Below are positions 55,775 to 64,000 of a stretch of 64,000 bases of DNA, piece by piece; positions within the stretch are counted from its first letter, which is position 1, and every line of letters starts with the position of its first letter. The translations under genes were made by a program, and so were the position numbers. Under the pieces are notes generated by a model. The model had not been told where the DNA came from, searched no databases, and saw only the letters and a list, made by a program, of their open reading frames with translations. The DNA comes from Pinus tabuliformis. Its lineage: Eukaryota > Streptophyta > Pinopsida > Pinales > Pinaceae. The DNA lies in assembly GCA_031772625.1 (NCBI GenBank), contig CM062816.1:1670205058-1670269057 (forward strand), given 5' to 3'.

Positions 55775-57400
55775 ATGCCTCATAGAAACAGAGACAATTT
55801 AGGAAAATTCCTACCCAACACCCCTACCACATCACTAAGTCACCCTTCTCTCTTCTTTGGTGGCAGTGATCTAGAAGAACCTACAGGTGAACCTCCAGAG
55901 ATATACGAAGATCCTATAACAGAAGAAGAGTAAGAAACCATTCCTCCTGAGACTATGGCTGAAAACAGAAACATTAGAGGAAATGGGGAAAGAATAGAGG
56001 GTGCCTTTCCTATCCGAGAGACCAATGGGGACACAAAAATGAAAAACATAAGTCCTTCAGCCTTACCTCACTTCCATGGATTGACTACCGAAGATCCTGA
56101 TACCTTCTTGTTTGAATTTGCTGTTCTTTGTTGAACCTATGACTATGCAGAAGATAAGCAAAAGTTGAAACTGTTTCCTTCTACCCTCAAGGATGCAGCA
56201 TTGCGCTGGTTCATGGGGTTACTTGGAAACAGGATCACAACTTGGGCTCAGATGTAGCAAGCCTTTAACAACAAATACCGGGACTACTGTAGGTCAAAGG
56301 ATATCAAAGAAGAAATCTTCCAAATGACCATGGGAAGTGATGAATCTTTAGAAGACTATGAAGAGAGGTTTCAACTCAGTTATAAAAGGGCTAGGTGCAC
56401 ACTTGACCCTGAATCTTTGAAGTTGGTCCTGCTCAGAGGAGTCCCTAAAGACCTTCTAGATACCCTTCATTTGCTGGCTGGGGGAGACATCTACCAACTA
56501 CCTTATGATGACATAAAGACTGTGTTTAGAAACCATTCTAGGGTAGCCAGAAAGAGAGGTAGGGGAAGTCAACCTTTAGCCAATACATCCTCATCCAGTT
56601 CATCCCTTATAAGTGAACTTGAGAATCGGCTGGAAGATTTCAAAAGCGAAACGAGGTAGACTCTCGCCATGCAAATGGATACCTTACATATCAAAATGAA
56701 ACAAGAGGAAGCCAAGAGGGTATTGGCCATGTTTTGTCCCAGGTACACTAAAAAGCATCCTAGGAATGAGTGTCCATTGAACTCTATAGAAGTGTGTTCA
56801 GTCTGTGAAGAAGACCATCCTACGAATCGATGCCCTTCCTTGCCCGAACTTAAAGCTGCATATTAAGGGGCTGAAGGAGCCACTGAACCAATCTATTTCA
56901 TGAACCAAAGGAGGCCACATGGACCCAGACCTTACCAGCAGGGAATGCAAGGGACATCCCAGACCTATTACAACCCCAATCAAACTTCCATGCCTTCTTG
57001 GGGTCCCCCTGCTCATCCTTCCTGGTTCACACCCCCTCTTTGGTCGTATCTATCTCAATACCATGCTCCACCAGTTGCTCATTCGTTTCACTCTTATGCT
57101 CAGCCACAGCCTCAGTGGAATGCACCTCATCAGGGGTGGAGGCCCCAGTACAATTCTCCTCCTCCTCTTTTGCCTCCACCACCTGCTCAGCCACAACCAT
57201 TGCCTCCTGCTCCACCAAGGCAACCCCAAATGCCTGCTCAACGGAACCCAAACCCCAATAACAGACAAGCTCGACAGGTATATACTGGAGAAACATCATG
57301 CCCGACCTATGCTGTGGAGATTCAGGAGATTAACCTACGATCTGGGAAGGTTCTCCCAGATAGCCAATCTCCTCCTAAGGAGGTTGAGGAAGAAAAATAG
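55775..57400 (+). pseudogene. Element F gag (broken by stops)
   Basis: Start ATG 55775 (MPHRNRDNLGK). One frame runs through in-frame stops at 55931 (TAA), near 56132 (TGA), near 56252 (TAG), 56657 (TAG), 56864 (TAA) and 57398 (TAG). The Gag core is clear: PHFHGLTTEDPDTFLFEF, LFPSTLKDAALRWFMGL, TWAQM, then FNNKYRDYCRSKDIKEEI and DESLEDYEERFQLSYKRA. A cysteine/histidine region CSVCEEDHPTNRC follows near 56799-56840, then a proline- and glutamine-rich tail (56970-57260). The form matches Athila-lineage Gag. Confidence 0.87.
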
Positions 57401-58330
57401 GAAAATGAATCGTAAGCCATTCCACCCTTTCCTAAGAGACTAATTGGAACCACACAACTGACGCCAGAAGAAACTGAACTTCTGGGAGAATTGTAATAGT
57501 TATGTGTAAAGATACCTCTTCTCCAAGCCATAAAAGATGCGCCTATATACAACAGGATGATCAAGGAGAAGTGCTTCAGGCACCTAGGCAGGCGCAGGAG
57601 AGATGCTCCAACTATCAATGTCATAGGACAATTGTTCGACCTAATGTTGGGGTAGGTAATCTATCCAAAATATCTAGACCCTGGAAGTCCTGTAGTCGAT
57701 GTCCACATCAATGGCACCGTAATCCCCCATACCCTGATTGATCTAGGGGATGCCATTAATGTGATGACCAAGAACACTATGCTCAAGCTCAACCTTCAAG
57801 GATCCTTGAGAAAGACCACAACAGTACTGTAGTTAGCAGACCGCTCCACCATGACCTCTGAGGGGATTGTGGAAGATGTAATGGTCTCTATCAATTCTTA
57901 GAAGTACCCTGCTGATTTCCTGGCTCTCCAACCAAAGGCAAAGCTCACTGGGTATCCTCTCATCCTAGGAAGACCTTGGTTGGCTACTGTAGATGCCTAC
58001 ATCAGTTGTTGAGCTGGGAACATGACAATCAAGAATGGGCATATGTCCAAATAGCTAGTCCTATATCTTCCTGCCCAACCTCTGTCAGAACATGATTTAC
58101 CTCTTTGGTTGGAGGAGGAATATGAGGATGAAGACTATTCCACACCATTGTGTACAGTAGAAGCTACCCCGGGGGGTCCACAAACCAAGGATGATCTTAC
58201 TGAAAACTTGATTTAGAATCCACCCCCTAGTGTGTTGCCATTAGAAGAGCTGGTGGAAGAAACCTAAGCCAATCCTTTAGTTGATCTTTGTGTGGCTGAT
58301 CCGACCTCTCTCCGAGTTAAGAATGTGTAA
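57401..58330 (+). pseudogene. Element F protease
   Basis: Same frame as gag. Upstream text IKDAPIYNRMIKEK matches the pre-protease region of Athila-like elements. The catalytic motif is L-I-D-L-G-D (near 57738-57755), with D-L-G as in this lineage. Then VLQLADRS-like, ILGRPWLATVDAYI near 57960-58005. Stops near 57487, 57651, 57830, 57900 and 58010 break it. Confidence 0.75.
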
Positions 58331-59320
58331 TTCGGCCCAGAAAGAACCTTGAAGATCAACTCATCCCTATCCACCTCTTAGGAGAAAGAACTGTGTAACT
58401 TATTGAAAAACCACTTGGATGCTTTTGCTTGGAGCTATAAGGAGATGAAGGGAGTCCACCCTTCAGTCTATACTCATCAAATTTACATTAAAGAAGATTG
58501 TAAACCAGTCAGACAGCCTCAAAGGAGGATGAATCCAACCCTTAAGGACATTGTCAAAGAAGAACTGTAAAAGTTGCTGGATGCAAGATTCATCTATCCC
58601 ATCTCTGATAGCGAATGGGTCTCTCCTTTGGTGCTAGTTCCAAAGAAAAATGGGAAGTGGAGAATCTGTGTCGATTACTGGGAACTAAACAAGGCTACCA
58701 AGAAGGATCATTTCCCTTTGCCTTTCATATATCAAGTGTTAGATGGCCCGGTAGGGAAGAAGTTCTTCTCCTTCCTAGACGGGTTTAGCGGGTACAACTA
58801 GATCCAAATCAGCCCACAAGACCAAGATAAGACCACTTTCACTTGTCCTTGGGGTACTTTTGCATACCGGGTCCTTCCTTTTGGGTTGTGGAATGCTCCC
58901 GCCACTTTCTAGAGAGCAGTACTGAGCATATTTTCTGAACTGGTTCATGATTCAGTGGAAATCTCTATGGATGACTTTACCCCTTATGGTTCTAACTTCT
59001 AGGAAGCTTTGACTAACCTGTTAAAAGTTCTAGCCAAGTGCATTGAAATGAACCTGTCCCTCAGTCCTAAAAAATGTGAATTCCTGATGACTGAAGGGAC
59101 TGTGCTAGGTCATACAATTTCTCAGCAAGGATTACAGGTGGATTCCAACAAAATTGCCATCATCCAAAGGGTCCCACCTCCTCAAAAGGTAAGAGATGTT
59201 CGGAGTTTCCTAGGCTTAGCAGGATATTATAGAAGATTCATTAAGGATTTTAGTAAGATAGCCTCTCCATTGTTTGGTATTTTGGGAAAGGATGCTGAGT
59301 TCATATGGACTGACAACTGT
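58331..59320 (+). pseudogene. Element F reverse transcriptase
   Basis: Same frame. It starts near LLKNHLDAFAWSYKEMKGV (58400) with CKPVRQPQRRMNP. Polymerase motifs: VSPLVLVPKKNGKWRICVDY in the open piece 58574-58801, FSFLDGFSGYN, TCPWGTFAYRVLPFGL, and the active site region ISMDDF at 58961-58978. The residue before M-D-D is Ser where Tyr or Phe is usual. The thumb, 59009-59323, is open (KKCEFLMTEGTVLGH, FLGLAGYYRRFIKDF). Stops near 58568, 58799, 58910 and 59000. Confidence 0.87.
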
Positions 59321-59760
59321 TAGGAGGCTCTGGACACCTTGAAAGGTAAACTGGTAACTGCCCCAATTTTGAGAGGTCCATTCTGGGCCCTACCTTTCCA
59401 CATTTACATAGATGCCTCGAACAAAGCAATAGGAGTAGCCTTAGGGCAAGTTGATGAGAAGCTGCCTTATGCCATATGTTTTGTAAGTAAAAGCTTGTCC
59501 AAGGCATAATTAAACTACACTGTAACCGAAAAGGAGCTCCTAGCTGTAGTCCATTCCCTAAATAAGTTTAGACACTACATCACCAGCTATCAAACATTCG
59601 TACACATTGACCATGCTGTAATTAGGTATGTGATGAATAAATTAGATTTCAATGCCTGTATTATTAGATGGTTGCTTTTATTGCAGCAATTTGATTTAAC
59701 CATTGCTGATAAGCCGGGTAAGGAAAATGTTGTTGCTGATTTTGTCTAGATTAGATCTGC
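59321..59760 (+). pseudogene. Element F RNase H
   Basis: RNase H with FHIYIDASNKAIGVALGQ near 59397-59450, YTVTEKELLAVVHSLNKFRHYI near 59518-59580, and a GKENVVADFV end near 59718-59748. The frame changes near 59700. Stops at about 59322, 59507 and 59748. The catalytic Asp and Glu residues look present. Confidence 0.82.
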
Positions 59761-61010
59761 CTGCAGGTGAAGAAGGAATGGTGGATGATCAAATGCCAGA
59801 TGAACACCTATTTTCTCTCTCAGTACTCTCTCCATGGTTTGCTGATGTAGAAAATTACTTGGTTTCAGCACAGTTTCCGCCACACCTGTCCTTAAAAGAA
59901 AAGAGCAAGATCGTAAGGAAAAGTGCCCCATTCACCTGGATTGGGGGCAATCTCTTCAAACTTGGCCCAGATCAGATTTTGAGGTGATGTGTCAGAGAGG
60001 AGGAAGTTTTTTACATTCTCCTAACTTGTCATGATGGGCCCTGTGGGGGTCATTTTGCAGCAAAGAGGACTGCCTTCAAAATTCTGCAAGCAGGTTACTA
60101 TTGGCCCACTCTTCATCAAGATGTTAGAAGATATATTAGCCAATGTGACCGATGTCAAAAGATGGGGAAACCTACTCCAAGGGATGAGATGCCCCTGCAA
60201 CCTCAAGTGACTTTCGATCCATTTGAGAAGTGGGGCATGGACTTTGTGAGTCCTATCAACCCTCCTTCAAAACAGAAATCTTACATCATTGTGTGTACTG
60301 ATTATCTAACAAAATGGGTAGAAACAAAGGCGATTAAGGTAGCAATAGAAGAAAAAGTAGCTGAGTTTGAGAAAAAATATCTTCTACAAGTTTGGCTATC
60401 CAAGAAAATTAGTCACAAATCAAGGGAGTCAGTTTACCTCCAATCTGATTGAAGACCTGCTCACACATCACAAAATTAAGCACAGAACTTCCACCCCTTA
60501 TCATCTGCAAGCAAATGGACGGGTGGAAGTCACTAACAGAGCCTTTGAAGGAATTTTGACCAAGGTAGTGAGCAATAGTAAAAACGATTGGGCAGATCGA
60601 TTGGTTGAGGCCACTTGGGCCTGTAACACCACTTGGAAAACCACCATAGGGTTCACACCATATGAGCTAGTCTATGGGAAGAAGCCTTTGCTGTCAATAT
60701 AATTTGAATATAACACATTATGGATGGTAGCTCAGCTGAACCTAGAGCTTAGCCATCCACAAAAGAAAAGGTTACTTCAGCTAAATGGATTGGATGAACA
60801 GAGATTGCAGGCCCTTCTCCACTGAGAGGTAGTCCAACTTCAAAGGAAAATATGACATGATAGACACCTCAAAGAAAAACAATTCCAGGAAGGAGACTGG
60901 GCGCTGCTGTATGATTCAAGATATAAAGATTTCAAGGGCAAACTGAGGACAAGATGGCTGGGACCGTACACAGTAGAAAAATGTAATGATAATGGTTCAA
61001 TCCTGATCTG
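59761..61010 (+). pseudogene. Element F integrase
   Basis: The HHCC zinc domain has CHDGPCGGHFAAKRTAFKIL and CDRCQKMGKPTPR (about 60026-60175). The core has WGMDFVSPI (D, near 60238), then after a frameshift near 60370 LVTNQGSQFTS, where the expected second Asp is Asn (near 60410), and NGRVEVTNRAFEGIL (E, near 60520-60560). FTPYELVYGKKPL follows in the open piece 60367-60702. The C-terminal DWALLYDSRYK and WLGPYTVEK reach about 60985. Stops near 59985, 60700 and later. Confidence 0.85.
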
Positions 61011-61159
61011 ACCATCGATGAAGAAGCCATCCCCATGCTCGTCAATGGGAATAGGTTGAAGATCTACAGGAAGCCCCTCTCCAAGCAGGAATTTATTGAG
61101 AATCTGAGTAAAATAGTGTTGGCAGTGGAGCAAGTCTCTGCCTTCATTTCACCAACACC

Positions 61160-61430
61160 ATGAAAAAAAATAAAAAAATAAAAAAAGAAAAAAAGAAAAA
61201 AAAGAAGCAAAAAAAAAGGGAAAAAAAGAAGAAAAACATAAAGAAAAAAAAAACAGAAAAAGAGAATAAAAGATCCCTAGGTGAAAAATTCTTGGAGGCG
61301 CCCAGGGCAGGCAGTGAGGGTGAAAACCTCCTGGAGGTGCCTCAGCTATCTCATAAAAAAAAAAGATGAAAAGAAAAAAAAAACAAAGGAAAAAGAAAAA
61401 AACAGAAAAAACTAACTTCTTTTGAATGCA
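61160..61430. repeat. Purine-rich simple sequence
   Basis: Runs of A with scattered G over 61160-61270 and 61355-61412, around a short middle part with two related phrases (TTGGAGGCGCCC and CTGGAGGTGCCT). The lysine-rich open frame it creates is not a gene. Confidence 0.9.
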
Positions 61431-62280
61431 TTGCAGATTGCAGGAGGGTCACAGAAGAAAAAAGGACATGGCCAGGCTGCATATACCCTTGATAGCTCAT
61501 TTCTCCATCGCCATTGTCTTTTCCCAGGCCTTGGTCTCACTTGTTCTGGAAATTTTGCATCCTACAGGAAACTCTGTGCATTCTACAGGAGGCTCCTGTA
61601 GAAACCACAGAGAGCTCAAAATCAAGTTCAGAAAAGAATCCAAGGGCTAGAGATTTGTCCAGAAGGCCTGTGGACCTCCCTGCCACCATTCATCCTCTTA
61701 ACTCTCCATTCCATCTCTGCAACACTACATTTCCACTCGCTTTTCCTTCCCGGCACAGAAAACATAGAAATTCTATTTCTTTTGTTTAAAAAAAAATGAT
61801 GAATAAAACAACAACATTCTTCACTTGTTTCTTACCTAATGCATTCCAGCTGCTTTTCCTTTACTTCAGAACCTTCCTCAACTGTCTCTTCAGTCCTTAC
61901 TGTTATCACTTAGGTTGTCCCTTATCTCCTTAAGGGATACGGCCAAGGTAACCACAAACCAATCTTTGGACTGCAGGTGCTAGCCCACCAGCAGTCAGAG
62001 AGGGCTCTCTCTTTAGGATTTAGCTTTGTTGATGATGATTTTAGGCTAGTTATTGGGTACAAGGGGTTTTGTTTTAGTTTTGGTGGGATGGATGATGCTT
62101 TCAAGTAAAGAGGCTGGGATAGCATGAAAGTTTTAGAACCATTGGGCGTGGAGTCAAGGAGTAGGACTGCTGGTGCGTTTTCTTGGTCACAAGAGGGAAT
62201 ATGGAGCAAGCTAGCTGCACATGAAACAATCATTCAAGCTAAAGGATGGAGTGAAGGCTAGGAATGAGAGGCAGCTAAGA
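61431..62280. other. Possible 3' region of element F, unclassified
   Basis: Athila-lineage elements often carry an envelope-like frame here. The open frames 61426-61650, 61514-61789 and, on minus, 61922-62233 show no signal or membrane segment that I could support as such. Phrases on CATCCTACAGGAAACT and TTCTACAGGAGGCTCC repeat loosely. No copy of the F LTR is seen to the end of the window. Confidence 0.4.
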
Positions 62281-63300
62281 ATCTCTCATTCAGATTAGCA
62301 GAGGGAAGGTGAATGAGCTCTATCTAGGAGCAGTGAAGAATTCCTAGATAACTATCAAACATGAGTGAATTAGGGGAAATACGAGCCACAGGGAATTCAT
62401 ATTCATTTCTAATTCAGATGAAAACATATAGAAACAATAGAAATTGAGCATAGAGGGCAATTAAACCAATTCTAAACTATTCATTCTTTCTGCTATTTTG
62501 GATGGTACATCAATGGAAAACAAAAATAAGAAATACTTATTGAGTCATGTTGCAGCACAAGAATTCCACATTCAATTCTTCAAAACATTCATACACAACA
62601 CACAATCATTCTTCCAAGCTTTTCAGCAGTCTTTGATTAAGTAAAACATCAGGTATACAGAGCGAGTCTCCCTTGGAGCTATACAACCAACCAACCCTTT
62701 AAACAACGAATTAGGGTGGTTTTTATAAGTAAAATATCTATAAAGATTAGATCTCAGACAGATCTACCATAATAAGTGTCTTTAACCTAACACATGTCTG
62801 AAATAAATGCGGGAAATATCCTCGGGCTGCGCTGGGTGCAGCTGTACCACAGGAGTGTAATGTGTTGTCTTTATGGCTCTGTGCTGATCACTTAGCCATA
62901 ATTGTGCTTTGGGTTTTGATCCATGCTCTTGAGTGGTTCTGAGGAGCATTAACTATGATGGGAGAGCGTTGATTGGCCTTTACTGCTTTCTTTGACTTTG
63001 TTGGAGATCATTCAATGTCCACCTGCATTGGGAATAAAGGTTTTCATTTAAAACATTCGACTGATACTCTTTACCACTTCCTTGATATGCTTTGGCACTG
63101 AATGTGCGCCTTTATCACTTATGATACTCTTTAAACTGTTGCATTGACCTTTCATGGCTACTGTTCGGTCCTCTGTTTGATTTTAAAATTGTGTTTGCCC
63201 CTTTCTGAATGCTGCGCAAAGATATTCATGTCATTCTGCGCCTTTCGGGCCTACTGGAGGCCGAGCCACGAAAGGGATTTCCATTTTGGCCTATTCGCGC
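62281..63300. other. Unclassified, possible minus-strand promoter region
   Basis: AT-rich sequence without a supported gene. On the minus strand a TATA-like TATAAAAA occurs at 62729-62722. With the GC-rich stretch upstream of it on that strand, this could be a minus-strand LTR or promoter. Low certainty. Confidence 0.3.
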
Positions 63301-63820
63301 ATCAAAAATTGCCTCAGATTTTGATTCCAGGCTTCCTAGGTTGCGATTTGTGCCTCTCACGCTTTTTGATGGTGACGTCAGCATGACGTCATGCGGTGGG
63401 ACCCAGTACGGTGGGTGACGTCAGTAGTACGACAGGTGACGTGGCGGTACGGTGGAGGAGGTTACGTGGCGGTGACATGGCAAGGACACAGCGGCAGGAG
63501 GCCGACGCAGGATGATGACGTCAGCATGACGTGGTGCTGACGCAGGAGGAGGAAAGGCGGTATCCGGTTTCGGGCGCACCGCTTTTGTGCACAGGCGGTA
63601 TCGGAGGAGGGGGCTCCGCCACAGCCGAGAGGGTGACGCGTGGTGGGAGTACGACGGGAAAACCACCCATCTCCCGGGCGTTAACCCTTGGCACATCGGG
63701 GCACAAAAAGGCCCACTCACCGTAGATCTTGGGCGCGCCAGATCTGACGGTCGGTGGCGCGAGTAAGGCGGCAGACGGTTAGGGACGGGCCCCGCGCGCA
63801 ATTTTTGTGTGTTTTCATAT
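63301..63820. promoter_or_regulatory. CpG-rich segment with repeated TGACGTCA sites
   Basis: Exact TGACGTCA palindromes lie at 63373-63380, 63384-63391, 63416-63423 and 63516-63523, with TGACGTGG at 63437-63444 and 63527-63534. These are binding-site forms for plant bZIP/TGA-type factors. The phrase TGACGTCAGCATGACGT occurs twice, 143 bp apart. Abundant CpG contrasts with the rest of the window. It may be an LTR promoter or a gene promoter; no coding frame here is convincing. Confidence 0.5.
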
Positions 63821-63823
63821 AGC

Positions 63824-63841
63824 GGGGGGGGGGGGGGGGGG
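63824..63841. repeat. G homopolymer (18 G)
   Basis: Uninterrupted G run after CATATAGC. It may be mis-sized in the assembly. Confidence 0.95.
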
Positions 63842-64000
63842 ACTTTAATAATGTGGGTTTTTATGGGTTAATGCGGCATGGGTATGATTCAAACCCACTT
63901 TATCACAAAATATGAACGCGGATGGGTTAAATATAGGTCCCAGATAGACTCAATATTTCCCCAGACTTGATAAATGTGGCTAAAAAATGCCAACGGGTGG
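63842..64000. other. Unclassified right end
   Basis: Contains the recurring words ATGGGTTAA and GATGGGTTAAAT; nothing else is supported. Confidence 0.3.

Noticed and set aside
55697..55933. Gene with a polylysine start
   Set aside because: The lysines come from the A38 homopolymer. The gag start at ATG 55775 in the same frame explains the rest.
56900..57443. Several overlapping frames in the proline-rich part of F gag
   Set aside because: Low-complexity C-rich DNA opens all frames; only the frame continuous with gag is supported.
61160..61369. Lysine-rich protein
   Set aside because: It is translation of A-rich simple sequence.
63421..63801. 126-codon minus-strand frame in the CpG-rich end
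   Set aside because: GC-rich composition makes long frames by chance, and no domain or homology pattern is visible.

Overview
The window looks like plant nuclear DNA, probably from a large, repeat-rich genome; a gymnosperm is possible, but nothing seen here fixes the species. The evidence is nested LTR retrotransposons of plant lineages (Ty3/gypsy chromovirus-like, Tat-like and Athila-like, plus Ty1/copia), primer sites complementary to plant tRNAs, TG...CA LTR ends and 5-bp target duplications. I found no host protein gene, rRNA, tRNA, CRISPR array or bacterial-type operon. Most coding capacity is decayed. Element names A to H and T are labels local to this annotation.

Layout. 1-1904: unclassified. 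1905-21690: a chain of three Ty3/gypsy family A copies (A0/A1, A2, A3) sharing LTRs at 2084-2707 and 11921-12567. It is interrupted by a solo LTR B (5197-7451, target duplication CTCAT) and by a complete chromovirus C (13959-19812, target duplication CCTTC). 21691-22900: unclassified. About 22900-24997: remnant of a copia element D (LTR end, primer site, gag). 24998-26210 and 43705-44898: element E, whose two LTR pieces lie in opposite orientation around a minus-strand gag start. 28245-43699: a 15.5-kb Tat-like element T inserted in E with target duplication GCCCC. A 2034-bp tandem duplication (25453-27486 and 27487-29520) copied the E/T boundary. 44899-45769: unclassified. 45770-47879: LTR H of an Athila-like family. 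47974-52957: complete but decayed copia element G, target duplication GTCAG. 53373 to about 61010: Athila-like element F, with the same LTR family as H and no 3' LTR visible. 61011-64000: purine-rich simple sequence, then unclassified DNA ending in a CpG-rich stretch with repeated TGACGTCA sites.

How the parts work together. Each autonomous element follows the standard plan: the LTR carries promoter and polyadenylation signals, a host tRNA primes at the site after the 5' LTR, gag forms the particle, and protease, reverse transcriptase, RNase H and integrase copy and insert the element. T adds two extras: an archaeal-type RNase H in its own frame after integrase, and an antisense two-exon gene related to the plant mobile domain (PMD) family. 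Short GTACGC/GCGTAC motifs cluster in the T LTR, in the T leader and just upstream of the antisense gene.

Relative age. The T LTRs differ at roughly 15 of 1050 positions by eye, the C LTRs at roughly 15 of 331, and the G LTRs differ more and by an internal deletion of about 85 bp. So T is probably the youngest complete insertion. All differences were counted by eye, without alignment software.
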